A DNA stretch of 54,475 bases from Albidovulum sp. bin36 (GCA_002238565.1 MPMP01000027.1:1-54475), one strand, 5' to 3'; counted from the stretch's first letter, positions 8,456 through 16,724 are shown. Notes: generated from the letters alone by a model not told the origin. A program made the numbers and translations.

Positions 8456-8866
8456 GCGGTCGTGGTGCTCAACGGCGGCCGCGTGGAACAGGTGGGAAGC
8501 CCGATGGAACTCTTTCACAGGCCGGCCACGGAATTCGTAGAGGGATTCATAGGCTCGCCGTCGATGAACATACTCGGGGCCGAGAGCTCGATGGGACAGG
8601 CGGCCAAGGCATCGGGGAGCGCGGCCAAAGTAGGAATTCGCCCGGAGCATATCGTGATTGGCGAAACGGGCCTAAACGCGACAATTCGAGTAAAAGAGCA
8701 GCTAGGCGGCGAATGCTTTCTCTATCTATCGACCGACGACGGCGCGCAAATAGTTGTAAAGACCGATGGAGAGTTCGAGCGCGAGCCGGGCGACTCGCTG
8801 AATTTGACGCTGCCGGCAAACCGAGTGCATCAATTCGGGGCGGACGGGCGAACGCTGAACGACTAG
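8456..8866 (+). pseudogene. MalK/SmoK-type sugar ABC transporter ATPase, C-terminal part only
   Basis: The frame opens with VVLNGGRVEQVGSPMELF, the segment just after the H-loop in carbohydrate-uptake ATPases, then FVEGFIGSPSMNIL and a TOBE domain (VGIRPEHI to the stop). Walker A, signature and Walker B are missing. The break coincides, within about 10 bp, with the break of the SorC regulator remnant on the opposite strand, so one join created both truncated genes. SmoC-like regulators and SmoK-like ATPases belong to the same sorbitol/mannitol operon in Rhodobacter, which suggests an internal deletion plus inversion of such an operon. It is non-functional as an ATPase. Confidence 0.8.
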
Positions 8867-9712
8867 GCGAATGTCGAATCCGCGGCGCGCAACGCATTAT
8901 CCGGCGAGAGCGCTTCCGCGCCACTAGGCCGGATACAAAAATCCACGCAGGCCCCGCCCGCCGCGAATCCGAATTGCCGCTTCTCGCCCGAATTCCCGAC
9001 GCGGCGATTTCGCAATTTTGAGCGAAGCTCGGCATTCGAACGGTTCGAGACGAACAGAAAGCCTCCGGCCGCTTCCAGCCGGCAAGATACTCCGCCATTT
9101 GCCGAATCGCCAGCTACTGCGAGTCTGCCGACTATCGCGGATGCGGCCCTCGCGCCTCCTTGCAAACCGCTCTACAGGGCAATGCCGCCGAGATGATCGC
9201 AGCCAAGCCGCTAAATCGCGCGACTGAAGTGAGAGCGGCGGCGTAAAAAATCCGGAAGCCATCGAGCTATCGGAATTAACTGCGGTGGATAACTCACGTT
9301 GAATCACCCTTGAGCTTGTACATACGAGTCCAAATGTGGGCTGATCAAATTTCGTAGGCAAGCCGTCTCTCGCCACTGAAAAAAGCCCCCAATTCGATTG
9401 TTCAGCTTGCGGCATCGATCGTAACGCCATTGCGCCGTCTACACGAAATTCGACCCGCACCCATTTGGAAAATTTTCTCATTGTCACTTTGAGAAATCGA
9501 TCTGCGAACACAAGATCGCGAGACGGATCCAAGCGCCAGCGTCCGCCGGTTGCCGCGCAGGCGCTGGTTCGAAATCGCGAGTTTCCCAGTCTTTTCGGCA
9601 ATACCTTCGCGCATCTTCGAATCCGGTCAAATTTGTCGGAAAAAAAACTTGTAATGCATCAATTGTATCGTAGATTGCGCCGAATCGTCATGATTCTGCG
9701 GCGAGGCCGAAA
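8867..9712. other. Long stretch without a recognisable gene
   Basis: About 850 bp between the ATPase remnant and the sterol-desaturase gene. Frames on both strands overlap and give Arg/Ser/Ala-rich translations without motifs. It is rich in GAATTC-like words, as the neighbours are. It presumably holds the promoter of the next gene and decayed DNA. Confidence 0.4.
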
Positions 9713-10726
9713 ATGACAGCGAAGATCGACAATCCCGAGCAGGGAATTCCAGCCGGGCAAGCTCGGGAATGGAACTGGAATCCCGACCTTCCTATTCCAA
9801 CTTCACCAGTGTTCTCCTGGCCGCCGAGGCCGCTTGCGGCTTTGAAGTGGCTGTCCTCCGAGTGGCTCGCGATTTCAGCAATGGTACTGGAATTCGCCTT
9901 GGCATTCGCTGTCTGGGAGTTCTTGCAGCCCGATGCCGAGGAAATGAAAACTTTTGCTTTTGGCTGGATCCTGCAAATCTACATCCGCAATCTGTTGTTC
10001 TTGTCGCTCATTGCCGGCGGACTACACATCTACCTGTACTCGTTTCGGAAACAGGGAAGCAACCTAAAATACGACCCTCGCGATCTTGCGAAGGAAAACA
10101 GGCGGTTCGCGTTCCGAAATCAGGTTTACGACAACATGTTCTGGAGCCTGGCCAGCGGCGTAGCGTTTTGGACCGCCTATGAAGCCGTCTACTATTGGGC
10201 AGCCGCCAACAGCTTCGTTCCAACCTTGACATTCATTCAGAATCCAGTTTGGTTCGTGGCCTGGTTTCTGCTGATACCTATCTGGTCTTCGCTTTATTTT
10301 TATTGGATACACCGAGCATTGCACTGGCCGCCTCTGTATCGACTAGCGCACTCCGTACACCATCGGAACATCAACGTGGGACCATGGTCCGGGATTTCCA
10401 TGCACCCCGTGGAGCACATTATCTATTTTTCGTCCATATTGATTCATGCTGTTGTCGCTTCACATCCGGTCCACGTCATGTTTCATCTTTATATTCAAGC
10501 GCTGGACCCCGCGTTTTCGCATTCCGGTTTCGACGGCCTAGTCCTCAAGGACAAGAAGAGGATGGAACTCGGCGATTTCTTTCATCAGCTTCATCACAGG
10601 TTTTTCGATTGCAATTACGGTACGTCCGAAATGCCCTGGGACAGATGGTTCAACTCGTTTCACGACGGCACTGCGGCATCGCTGGAGAGACTTCGAAAGA
10701 CGGGATCCAAAAATAGACGACGCTAA
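9713..10726 (+). CDS. Sterol desaturase / fatty acid hydroxylase superfamily membrane protein
   Basis: A 337-aa integral membrane di-iron enzyme candidate. The superfamily's histidine clusters are all present: HRALH (200-204), HSVHH (213-217), HPVEH (231-235) and HQLHH (291-295). Hydrophobic segments lie near residues 52-70, 88-110, 143-163 and 175-199. The N-terminal 40 residues are soluble and Pro-rich. It would hydroxylate or desaturate a lipid at the cytoplasmic membrane using O2; the substrate cannot be told from sequence. It stands alone: the next gene is a broken toxin, and upstream is 850 bp without genes. The length is a little above the usual bacterial 250-320 aa because of the N-terminal extension. 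Confidence 0.85.
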   Translation: MTAKIDNPEQGIPAGQAREWNWNPDLPIPTSPVFSWPPRPLAALKWLSSEWLAISAMVLEFALAFAVWEFLQPDAEEMKTFAFGWILQIYIRNLLFLSLIAGGLHIYLYSFRKQGSNLKYDPRDLAKENRRFAFRNQVYDNMFWSLASGVAFWTAYEAVYYWAAANSFVPTLTFIQNPVWFVAWFLLIPIWSSLYFYWIHRALHWPPLYRLAHSVHHRNINVGPWSGISMHPVEHIIYFSSILIHAVVASHPVHVMFHLYIQALDPAFSHSGFDGLVLKDKKRMELGDFFHQLHHRFFDCNYGTSEMPWDRWFNSFHDGTAASLERLRKTGSKNRRR

Positions 10727-10744
10727 ATCGCCTGCTCGAAGGCG

Positions 10745-10996
10745 TGGACATACAGTGTAGCATGGAGGATCAGGCACAAGGGACTGCGGGCGCTGCACGA
10801 GCGGGACAATCCCGCACGGGTGCCTGTGGGTCCGGTGCCACGGCTCAAGCGCATCGTGTTCCGGCTATAAGAGGCGACGCATCCGCGAAGCCCGACGCGC
10901 CGGGCAGTACAGCGTCTGGATTAATGCGCAATGGCGCGTCTGTTTTCGTTGGACGGACGAAGGCCCGTGCGACCTGGAGATTGCGGATTATAACTG
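10745..10996 (+). pseudogene. higB: HigB/RelE-type toxin, broken
   Basis: Two pieces of a HigB-like mRNA interferase can be read. From 10766 one frame gives RIRHKGLRALHERDNPARVP and continues to FRL followed by TAA (10867-10869). A second frame after a gap gives RRAGQYSVWINAQWRVCFRW and ends ADYN with TGA at 10994-10996, the normal HigB ending. About 20 middle codons, around the usual PGxxLHPL segment, are missing, and the stop plus frame change prevent a full product. The toxin is therefore dead while its antitoxin gene, starting 2 bp later, is intact. Confidence 0.8.
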
Positions 10997-10997
10997 A

Positions 10998-11342
10998 GTG
11001 AGATTTGACTTGAACACTAGGAACGGAATGAAGCCGGTGCATCCCGGCGAGGTCCTGCGCAGCGAACTCGACGAACTCGGGCTGTCGGCCAATGCGCTGT
11101 CGAAGGCGCTGGGCGTGCCGGTGAACCGGGTGACAATGATCCTGAACGGCCAGCGGGGCGTGAGCGCGGACACGGCGCTGCGACCCGGGCGCTACTTCGG
11201 GGCGACGCCGCAACTCTGGCTGAACCTTCAAAAGACCTGGGAGCTTCGCCAAGCGGAGATCGCGGCGGGCCGCGAGATCGCGAAGTGTGTGATGCCTCGG
11301 CGGTCGGCGGCAACGGGCGCAGTGGCCGATGCCGGTCCCTGA
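10998..11342 (+). CDS. higA: HigA-type antitoxin, XRE-family DNA-binding protein
   Basis: A 114-aa protein with the HigA/VapI signature PVHPGEVLRSELDELGLS, a helix-turn-helix (about residues 27-52: SANALSKALGVPVNRVTMIL), NGQRGVSADTALR, and the HigA end motif FGATPQLWLNLQKTWELR. HigA represses its own operon and neutralises HigB. The start is uncertain: GTG 10998 follows the higB stop directly, and ATG 11028 (MKPVHPGEV) has AGGAACGG upstream. After AGREIAK the tail (MPRRSAATGAVADAGP) is not family-like and runs 14 bp into mrr, so the two genes are translationally coupled. With the toxin broken, it survives as an orphan repressor, possibly now controlling mrr. Confidence 0.85.
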   Translation: MRFDLNTRNGMKPVHPGEVLRSELDELGLSANALSKALGVPVNRVTMILNGQRGVSADTALRPGRYFGATPQLWLNLQKTWELRQAEIAAGREIAKCVMPRRSAATGAVADAGP

Positions 11343-12258
11343 TTTCCAGTCGCTGATGCTCCCTGCCCTCAAGGCGTTTGCCGGCGGTGGGGAGCCGTCA
11401 CTTTCAGAAGTCCGCGAGCGTATCGCCGATGCCGAGGGACTCACGGCGGAAGACGTCCGGGAAATGCTCCCGAGCGGTCGGCAGGCAGTGTTCGTGAACC
11501 GTGTGAGTTGGGCGGTGATCTACATGGAACGCGCCGGGCTACTGGCGCGGGTCCGTCGCGGTGTCTATCGGCTCACGGACGAAGGCGAACGCTTGTTGTC
11601 TGACGCGCCTTCGCGCATCGACATGAACCTGATTAGAGAGTACCCGGATTTCGCAGAGTGGTGGCAACGGGCGAACGCCCCTCATTCCGGCAAGGATGTG
11701 GCATCCAAGCGAAACGAAGAAATCTCGGACACGCCAGAGGAAGCACTGGACCGGGCCGCCCGACAGTTGAGCGGCGCTCTGGAAGCCGATGTGCTGCATC
11801 GGGTTCGCGATGCCGCGCCTGCGTTTCTCGAACGCGTGGTCGTCGATTTGCTCATCGCGATGGGCTATGGCGGCGGCGATGCCACGATGGGCCGCATAAC
11901 GGGACGTTCGGGCGACGGCGGAATCGACGGAACCATCCGGGAGGACGCTCTCGGCCTGGACGAGGTTTATGTGCAGGCGAAGAAATACGCGGTAGGCAAC
12001 TCCGTGGGCGAAGGCGACCTGCGCAACTTCGCGGGCGCGATCGACGCCGCAGGCACGACCAAGGGCGTGTTCGTAACTACTTCCGGATTCACGAACGCCG
12101 CAAAAGACTACGTAGCGCGGAGTCCGAAGCGGATCGTTCTGATCGACGGTGCGGAACTCGCACGCTTGATGGTCCGGCACGGAGTCGGCGTGCGAACGCG
12201 CGTCCGTCACGAGATCAAGCGGATCGACGAAGACTACTTCGTCCAGGAAGCGTTGTAG
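11329..12258 (+). CDS. mrr: Mrr-family restriction endonuclease
   Basis: A 309-aa protein. It has an N-terminal winged-helix-like Mrr_N domain (about 1-95, MPVPDFQSLMLP onward), a linker, and a C-terminal PD-(D/E)XK nuclease domain (about 165-290). The catalytic set is visible: LLIAMGYGG (174-182), SGDGGIDG (194-201, metal-binding Asp200) and VQAKKY (215-220, Gln216 and Lys218). Then come GAIDAAGTTKGVFVTTSGF and IVLIDGAEL. Mrr cuts DNA carrying foreign methylation and needs no partner methylase, yet here a methyltransferase stub follows 3 bp after the stop. Translation is coupled to higA by a 14-bp overlap. The gene looks intact. Confidence 0.9.
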   Translation: MPVPDFQSLMLPALKAFAGGGEPSLSEVRERIADAEGLTAEDVREMLPSGRQAVFVNRVSWAVIYMERAGLLARVRRGVYRLTDEGERLLSDAPSRIDMNLIREYPDFAEWWQRANAPHSGKDVASKRNEEISDTPEEALDRAARQLSGALEADVLHRVRDAAPAFLERVVVDLLIAMGYGGGDATMGRITGRSGDGGIDGTIREDALGLDEVYVQAKKYAVGNSVGEGDLRNFAGAIDAAGTTKGVFVTTSGFTNAAKDYVARSPKRIVLIDGAELARLMVRHGVGVRTRVRHEIKRIDEDYFVQEAL

Positions 12259-12261
12259 GCC

Positions 12262-12345
12262 GTGCGCCTGTCGTGGAACAATGAGGTTCGCTACCGCGCC
12301 GTCACCTTCGCTAAAGACTGGAAGGACGCGGCCTACGAGCTTCTG
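12262..12345 (+). pseudogene. N-terminal stub of a DNA methyltransferase
   Basis: A GTG at 12262, 3 bp after mrr, opens a frame starting MRLSWNNEVRYRAVTF then AKDWKDAAYE. As I recall it, this is how large class-I SAM-dependent DNA methyltransferases (type IIL/MmeI-like) begin: MRLSWNEI..A..FA.(D/E)W.DA.YE. After about 27 codons the similarity stops and the same frame continues as a transposase C-terminus. So an insertion or deletion fused the first few percent of a methylase gene to an IS tail. No methylase motif I (FxGxG) or NPPY remains. Confidence 0.6.
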
Positions 12346-12639
12346 GAGACGGCGGAGCTTCCGAAAAAAGGGCGTCCGAGCACCGCGGAGCGGCGGCGCG
12401 AGGCCGAGCCGACCTTCCCGAAGGCTCGTCGGCGCCATCCCGCGGTTGAATCGGCGATCAGCAATCTTGAGCAGCTCGGCCTGGACCGGGTCCGTACGCG
12501 GGTCGCCGTCGGCTTCTAGCGGACGGTCGGGCTGTCCATCCTAGCGGCGAACCTGCACCGGATCAGCCTGATCGCGCAGAGGCGGGAGCGCAAGCGCCTC
12601 GATCGCCTTCGCAAGCGCGGGATCCGGCTCGCCGCCTGA
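12346..12639 (+). pseudogene. ISNCY-like transposase, C-terminal remnant
   Basis: In frame with the methyltransferase stub, the translation changes to LPKKGRPSTAERRREAEPTF, then RRRHPAVESAISNLEQLGLDR, a C-terminal block of ISNCY-type transposases. A TAG at 12517-12519 interrupts it, after which the same frame continues GLSILAANLHRISLIAQRRE to the TGA at 12637. Only about 95 codons remain of an element normally over 400, and one carries a stop. It marks the break point of the former restriction-modification locus. Confidence 0.65.
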
Positions 12640-13179
12640 CCCGGAGCCCCCTTATCATGGCAGTGCCGACCCCGGAACAGCGACGGGCGGCGGCCTATTG
12701 CCCGGACTGCGGAGTTCCGACCCGCAAGGCCGCGAATCGGCGACAACCGCCGCAGAATCGCCGAAAGAGCCGTCGAAGTAAAACCGACTGAATTAGTCAG
12801 GATCAAAATTGCATGCTTCGGCGGAAAAAAAGTGGGCGTTTTCAGCCAAGCACTAGCTACGGGGCTTTCTGTCCGTTCATGCGAAGGCGGGCACTGGCGA
12901 AAAAGGCACCATCGGTGCGTCGGGTGTGAGACCAAAGGCCGCCCCGGGCGGTCGGGACGGCCGAATCGGCAGCATCGATGTTCGGGGAATCGACGCCGGG
13001 GACTGAGCCGAGGCGATTCCCGCAGCCAGCTAGGGCGAGCGAAGCGAGCACCGCGACGAGCGCGGCGCGCAATTCAGGCCGAAGCCGTCTCCTTCGCCGA
13101 GCCTCGATTTCGGGCAGTGAAGGGGTCGTTTGCGGGAGGCGGCGAAAAAAACTGCGTCAGGCCTCTTCGCCATTTGCAT
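12640..13179. other. Gap without a supported gene
   Basis: The stretch between the transposase tail and vapC. A 44-codon frame at 12657-12791 starts MAVPTPEQRR and holds one CPDCG pair, but it has no partner motif or family. The remainder has no convincing frame. Confidence 0.35.
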
Positions 13180-13620
13180 TCATCGGCTAGGCTGATGCTT
13201 TCCCGCGTAGTCGGCCAGCGTCATCACGGCCTCGCCATGCTCGGTCGGCGCAACGGCCGTCACGAATCGCCGGTCCGCCATTACCACCGTCGTGCCGATG
13301 CGGTGCGCAAGCGCGAGATACACGCAGTCGTAAACCGGGTGGTCGAGGGCCAGCGTCAGACGGACCGCGTCCGCGTTGACGGTCTCGTCGTCGTTCCAGC
13401 GCAGCGGCATGTCGGGCAGCAAAGCCATGGCGGCGCCCGCATCGGCGTACTCGATCTGGCCCTGCCGCGCCTTGAGCCACAGCGCATTGGCAACTTCGGA
13501 AGCCATCAGGCGCGGCGCGTTCAGCTCCCGGCCGCTCGCCACCAGTTCCCGCGCGGCATCCGAATCGGGATTGTCGACAAGCAGCTTGACCGCCACGCTC
13601 GCATCGACAACGAAACGCAT
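13180..13620 (-). CDS. vapC: VapC-type PIN-domain ribonuclease toxin
   Basis: A 146-aa PIN-domain protein of the FitB/VapC type. The four acidic active-site residues are in place: Asp6 (FVVDASVAVKLL), Glu42 (MASEVANALW), Asp98 (VYDCVYLALA) and Asp116 (VMADRRFV). PIN toxins cut tRNA or rRNA when the antitoxin is lost. Its ATG overlaps the stop of the antitoxin gene (TGATG), the usual coupled layout. The toxin frame is intact, but the antitoxin frame carries an internal TAA, so the pair is either dead or has changed behaviour. The region lacks the GAATTC richness of the surrounding chromosome. Confidence 0.88.
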   Translation of the reverse strand: MRFVVDASVAVKLLVDNPDSDAARELVASGRELNAPRLMASEVANALWLKARQGQIEYADAGAAMALLPDMPLRWNDDETVNADAVRLTLALDHPVYDCVYLALAHRIGTTVVMADRRFVTAVAPTEHGEAVMTLADYAGKHQPSR

Positions 13621-13880
13621 CAGAAGTCGTCGCGATGACCGCAGTCACGGTCCTCTCGGATCAGGACTTCCGCCGGGGTTTGCTTGCGGCCTCTGGTCTT
13701 CGCCCGCAGCCGGTCCGATGCCGCCAAGAACGCGGCGCGCTTCGCCGCCATGTCGTCTTAGGCGGCGCACTTCAGGACGTGGCGCACCTCGCCCGCCATG
13801 GAGCGGTTGTTCGACGAGGCGCGCCGTTTGAGACGATCCGCCACGTCGTCGTCGAGTAGCCTCACTAAGATCGTCGCCAT
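13620..13880 (-). pseudogene. vapB: FitA/VapB-type antitoxin with an internal stop codon
   Basis: Read from ATG 13880, the frame gives MATILVRLLDDDVADRLKRR then ASSNNRSMAGEVRHVLKCAA, a ribbon-helix-helix DNA-binding domain of the FitA/StbC kind. Codon 41 is TAA (13760-13758). Beyond it the same frame continues DDMAAKRAAFLAASDRLRA and ends TPAEVLIREDRDCGHRDDF before a TGA that overlaps vapC; this is the usual toxin-binding tail. So one base change or small event turned an 86-codon antitoxin into a 40-residue DNA-binding piece and a separate tail. ATG codon 44 could restart translation of the tail. Whether the product still protects is unknown. Confidence 0.7.
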
Positions 13881-13896
13881 CGGCTTACATCCAAGA

Positions 13897-13917
13897 ATTC
13901 TGTCATATTGGTAGAAT
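13897..13917. promoter_or_regulatory. Inverted repeat upstream of the vapBC-like operon
   Basis: ATTCT and AGAAT, 11 nt apart, lie 17 bp upstream of the antitoxin ATG. Ribbon-helix-helix antitoxins bind short inverted repeats in this place, so this is a candidate autoregulatory operator. The arms are only 5 bp, so chance is possible. Confidence 0.35.
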
Positions 13918-14468
13918 GTCATCACGTTGCGGTCCATGCAAGTTGGACGGACCGCGGAGTTCTTCAGCGTCAGCCCGTCAACAATCTATCGTTCCCTGAA
14001 ATCCCAGCACTTCATGTACCTTTGTGCAGAGGAACCCGTTAATCACTGAAGGCGAATTCGCCCAACGCAATCGAAGTGAATTCGAATATCGGTTCGACCG
14101 CCACTTCGATCTCCCTATTTTGGTTTTGTTCCGACGCTGAATCTTGGAATCGCAAGCCGGAATCTCTGGATTTCGCTTCCGACGCCGAACAAATCGGAAT
14201 CTATGCGCTCAAATGGCCAATAATCTCGCCGGGATTCTCGGTCTGCACACAGGATCGGCGGTTACTCCGAGAAGCTTCGGGTCGAAGCGTCAAATATCCA
14301 CTAATGCAGGGTTGCAATCGCGAAATGAATTAGTTCGAGTGACTACCGTTTCTGCTGAACACAACATCAATCTAAAATTTATCGCTTGAACGAACTCGCT
14401 GGATGCTTTTTCTCAAAATCCAGGAAAACCTAAACACGCATTTTTGAAAAAGCTATTTATTGACGAAT
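13918..14468. other. Gap without a recognisable gene
   Basis: Between the toxin module and the lipoprotein operon the DNA becomes visibly richer in A and T towards 14.4 kb. Frames on the plus strand up to 85 codons have no known motif or ribosome site. No terminator with a clear U-tract was seen for the lipoprotein operon. Confidence 0.35.
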
Positions 14469-14933
14469 TCAAGACCGAATGAAGATCGCATTTTCGATGC
14501 GCTCAAAGGCGTTTTGGTAAAGATTGACATCGAGAATTGGTCTATCCTCTCGGTCGGATTGACCGTAGGTTGACGATGACCGAATGGATTCAACAAAATT
14601 GACTCTGACCGATGTCCTGTTTCCAATCGGCTCGACGTATGCAGTAGCCAAGGTCTGTTCCATTTTTGCGATGCCCAGGAAAATTTGCGTAGCGGCATCA
14701 CTCTTTGTACTGCTTTCAGCCGAAATAAATCCCGAAGTGGCATCCGCGTCCTTGATCACGTAACCCAAATCCTGAAAGACCGAAACAACACTAGCGAAAA
14801 CCACTCCCTGGTCTGCCTCATATGATCGAGACTGCATGGATTGTATTTCAAGCGGTGTCAGCGTTGGCTCGTTATTGAAGCAACCGGAAAGCAATAAAGT
14901 TACAAAGAGCAAAGAAAATAACTTTTTCATCAT
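14469..14933 (-). CDS. Uncharacterised lipoprotein
   Basis: A 154-aa protein with a type II signal peptide: MMKKLFSLLFVTLLLSGC, lipobox LSGC with Cys18 to be lipidated. The mature part, TLTPLEIQSMQSRSYEA then VFASVVSVFQDLGYVIKDAD and SGFISAESST, resembles a group of small lipoproteins of unknown function in which a VxxVFQDLGY helix precedes a beta-rich end; I recognise the pattern, not a function. A Shine-Dalgarno AAGGAAAA precedes the ATG. It lies 44 bp downstream of another lipoprotein gene in the same direction, so the two form an operon. Local DNA is AT-richer than the rest of the window, which suggests transfer. Confidence 0.8.
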   Translation of the reverse strand: MMKKLFSLLFVTLLLSGCFNNEPTLTPLEIQSMQSRSYEADQGVVFASVVSVFQDLGYVIKDADATSGFISAESSTKSDAATQIFLGIAKMEQTLATAYVEPIGNRTSVRVNFVESIRSSSTYGQSDREDRPILDVNLYQNAFERIENAIFIRS

Positions 14934-14977
14934 TTTTCCTTGAGTGGTTAGTTAGACCGATTTGATTTATTTTGGGA

Positions 14978-15379
14978 TCAGAAATCAGATGTGCGGCTTC
15001 TGAAATCGACAACAATGTCGTTATTGTCAAATTTGATGATTAGAGTAATCATTCTCGAACTTGTTTCAAATCCCGAGGAGTTAGATGAAGCTCCCAAGAG
15101 CAAAAGATTGATGCTGGCCTGGCTCGAACTTGACTGATTTACTTGCCCCGCCCTCTGATAAGTCCATGTTTCAAATCCCTGTCCATCACGCGTTGTCACG
15201 TTCGGAGCACCAAATTTCTCTAGCACCTCCGCCTTTGTAGTCTTGCCACTTACAAGTGTTAATTGAACGTTTCCTTGCGTAAGCTGAGAATTTCTGTCCG
15301 TAACCGGTGAAATAGTATTTCCACAAGCACTCAGCGTTACAAACAATGCCAGAATCAAAGGCAAGATACCGATCTTCAT
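14978..15379 (-). CDS. Lipoprotein with a SmpA/BamE-like fold (predicted)
   Basis: A 133-aa protein from ATG 15379, which has GGGGGAC 4 nt upstream; a TTG at 15391 is a poorer choice. The signal peptide MKIGILPLILALFVTLSAC has lipobox LSAC with Cys19. The segment LVSGKTTKAEVLEKFGAPN, then GFETWTYQRAG, is the helix and strand seen in SmpA/OmlA/BamE-type lipoproteins (x-G-x-T/S-x-x-x-V-x-x-x-x-G-x-P). A Ser-rich loop (NQSSSSQASIN) follows, then a final beta part (LIIKFDNNDIVVDF). It is probably anchored in the outer membrane. A true BamE is unlikely, as the essential copy normally sits alone elsewhere; this is more likely a paralogue that travels with the downstream lipoprotein. Confidence 0.75.
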   Translation of the reverse strand: MKIGILPLILALFVTLSACGNTISPVTDRNSQLTQGNVQLTLVSGKTTKAEVLEKFGAPNVTTRDGQGFETWTYQRAGQVNQSSSSQASINLLLLGASSNSSGFETSSRMITLIIKFDNNDIVVDFRSRTSDF

Positions 15380-15579
15380 GCCGTCCCCCAATGTGTAATG
15401 AACGAATGCGAGTAATTGTTGGGCCTTGTTATGTCAATACAGGAATTCCCGCTAGGCGAACATTTGGCCTGCCGTTCGCAATTTTTGCAAGCCGGTTACC
15501 TGTTTTCGGCCGGGTCGCTCACTTCCGCTGCCGAATCTGCCTCAGACTCCGTCCCGCGGGCGTCCTTGTCGACGCATTT

Positions 15580-16029
15580 TCACCGCCCGCATCGCCTTGG
15601 CGCAGCCTTTCGGCGTCGGGCGCGCGCAGCGCTCCCGCAAGCGGCCTCGAGCCAGGACGCCGCCAAATGGATGCGGATTGCGCCTACGCTGCGGGGGCGG
15701 GCGCATCCCGCTGCCAGAACAGCCTCGGGACCACTTTGCGCAAGAGGGCCTCCCAGCCTCCTAGGGTGGCCGGTGAGAATGAAGGCGCACATGATTTTCC
15801 ACATCTCGGTCCGCGCATGGAAGGTCACCCGCACCGCCCGGTGCACCGGGCAGAAGAGGTTCAGGACGTTCTCCACGAGATATTCCAGAAGCATGATCGC
15901 GGGAATCAGCGAGCCCAGCCAGGTCTTCCCGTGCCTGTAGCTGTGCTCCAGATTGTCGAATGACTTCAGGGTATTGAAAGTCTCGTTCTCAATCTTCCAG
16001 CGGCTGCGGCGGGCCCTCATCACCTCCAT
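15580..16029 (-). pseudogene. DDE transposase, C-terminal fragment
   Basis: The minus-strand frame begins RARRSRWKIENETFNTLKSF then NLEHSYRHG. WKIENETFNTLK-x-x-x-(Y/F)-x-x-EH-x-(F/Y)-x-HG is a C-terminal signature of a DDE transposase family related to IS4/ISNCY elements; the Glu in IENETF is the last catalytic acidic residue. The rest of the transposase is missing, because a piece of an IS630 transposase is joined directly upstream at about 16030. The downstream part becomes Arg/Ala-rich and unlike the family. This is one of two abutting transposase remnants. Confidence 0.6.
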
Positions 16030-16034
16030 AAGCC

Positions 16035-16477
16035 TGGCGGACTGTCTTATGCGAGATGCTAACCACGACCTCCAGCTCCACCAGCCGCTCGCCGAGCAGG
16101 TTCAGCGTCCAGCGGGCGCATCCGTCCGGCGGCGCAGAGCAGGCCAGCATCGTCACCTTCGGCTCGCCCTAGCCGTCCAGCTTGCGCGGCTTGCGTTTCG
16201 TCTGCGGGCGGCGACCCAGGGCGGCTTCGAGGCCGTCTAGGACGCAGCGGCGGCGCACGCGCTCAACGGTCCCGACGGCAGTGTCGAGTACCGAAGCGAT
16301 ACTCGCATCCGCCAGGGCTCCGTCCTTGCCGTTCTCGTCCGCAAGGAGCAGGATATGGGTGCGGCGGCGGCGCTCCTTCGATCCCTGTCCGTCAACAACC
16401 GATCTGAGCGCGGCGCGCTCCTCGCTCTCCAGCTTCACGCGATACTTCTTCCTGCCCGCGATCTCCATGGCCTGCAT
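16035..16477 (-). pseudogene. IS630-family transposase, N-terminal fragment
   Basis: From about ATG 16477 the frame reads MEIAGRKKYRVKLESEERAAL, then RRRTHILLLADENG, DASIASVLDTAVGTVERVRRR and LDGLEAALGRRPQTKRKPRKLDG, the helix-turn-helix region of IS630-type transposases. A TAG follows at 16169-16171. In the same frame the sequence continues TMLACSAPPDGCARWTLNLL then ERLVELEVVVSISHKTVRQ, which is again IS630, before joining the other transposase fragment near 16030. The catalytic DDE half is absent. Confidence 0.7.
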
Positions 16478-16724
16478 TCCCTCCGTGCCCGGTCGGCCGG
16501 AATCGTTTCGTGAATAAAATCGAGTCGTCGGAGCCCTGCTCAAGCCTCCGGAATCCTCGTCCGCACCGGTTGTTTATTTCTGTAGTCAGAAGCATGCTAC
16601 GGGTTTCGGGAAATGTGAGCCTTGAATAGGGCCGCATATCCGCTATTTCAATTTTGACATAGTACTAGTTGTTTTTTCGTTTCTAATTCCCGAGCGGAAC
16701 GAAAAAGTAGTCGGCTGCGAAAAT

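Noticed and set aside
12657..12791. 44-codon frame starting MAVPTPEQRR with a CPDCG pair
   Set aside because: A single Cys pair, no ribosome site and no recognised family. It sits directly behind a transposase remnant and is probably chance.
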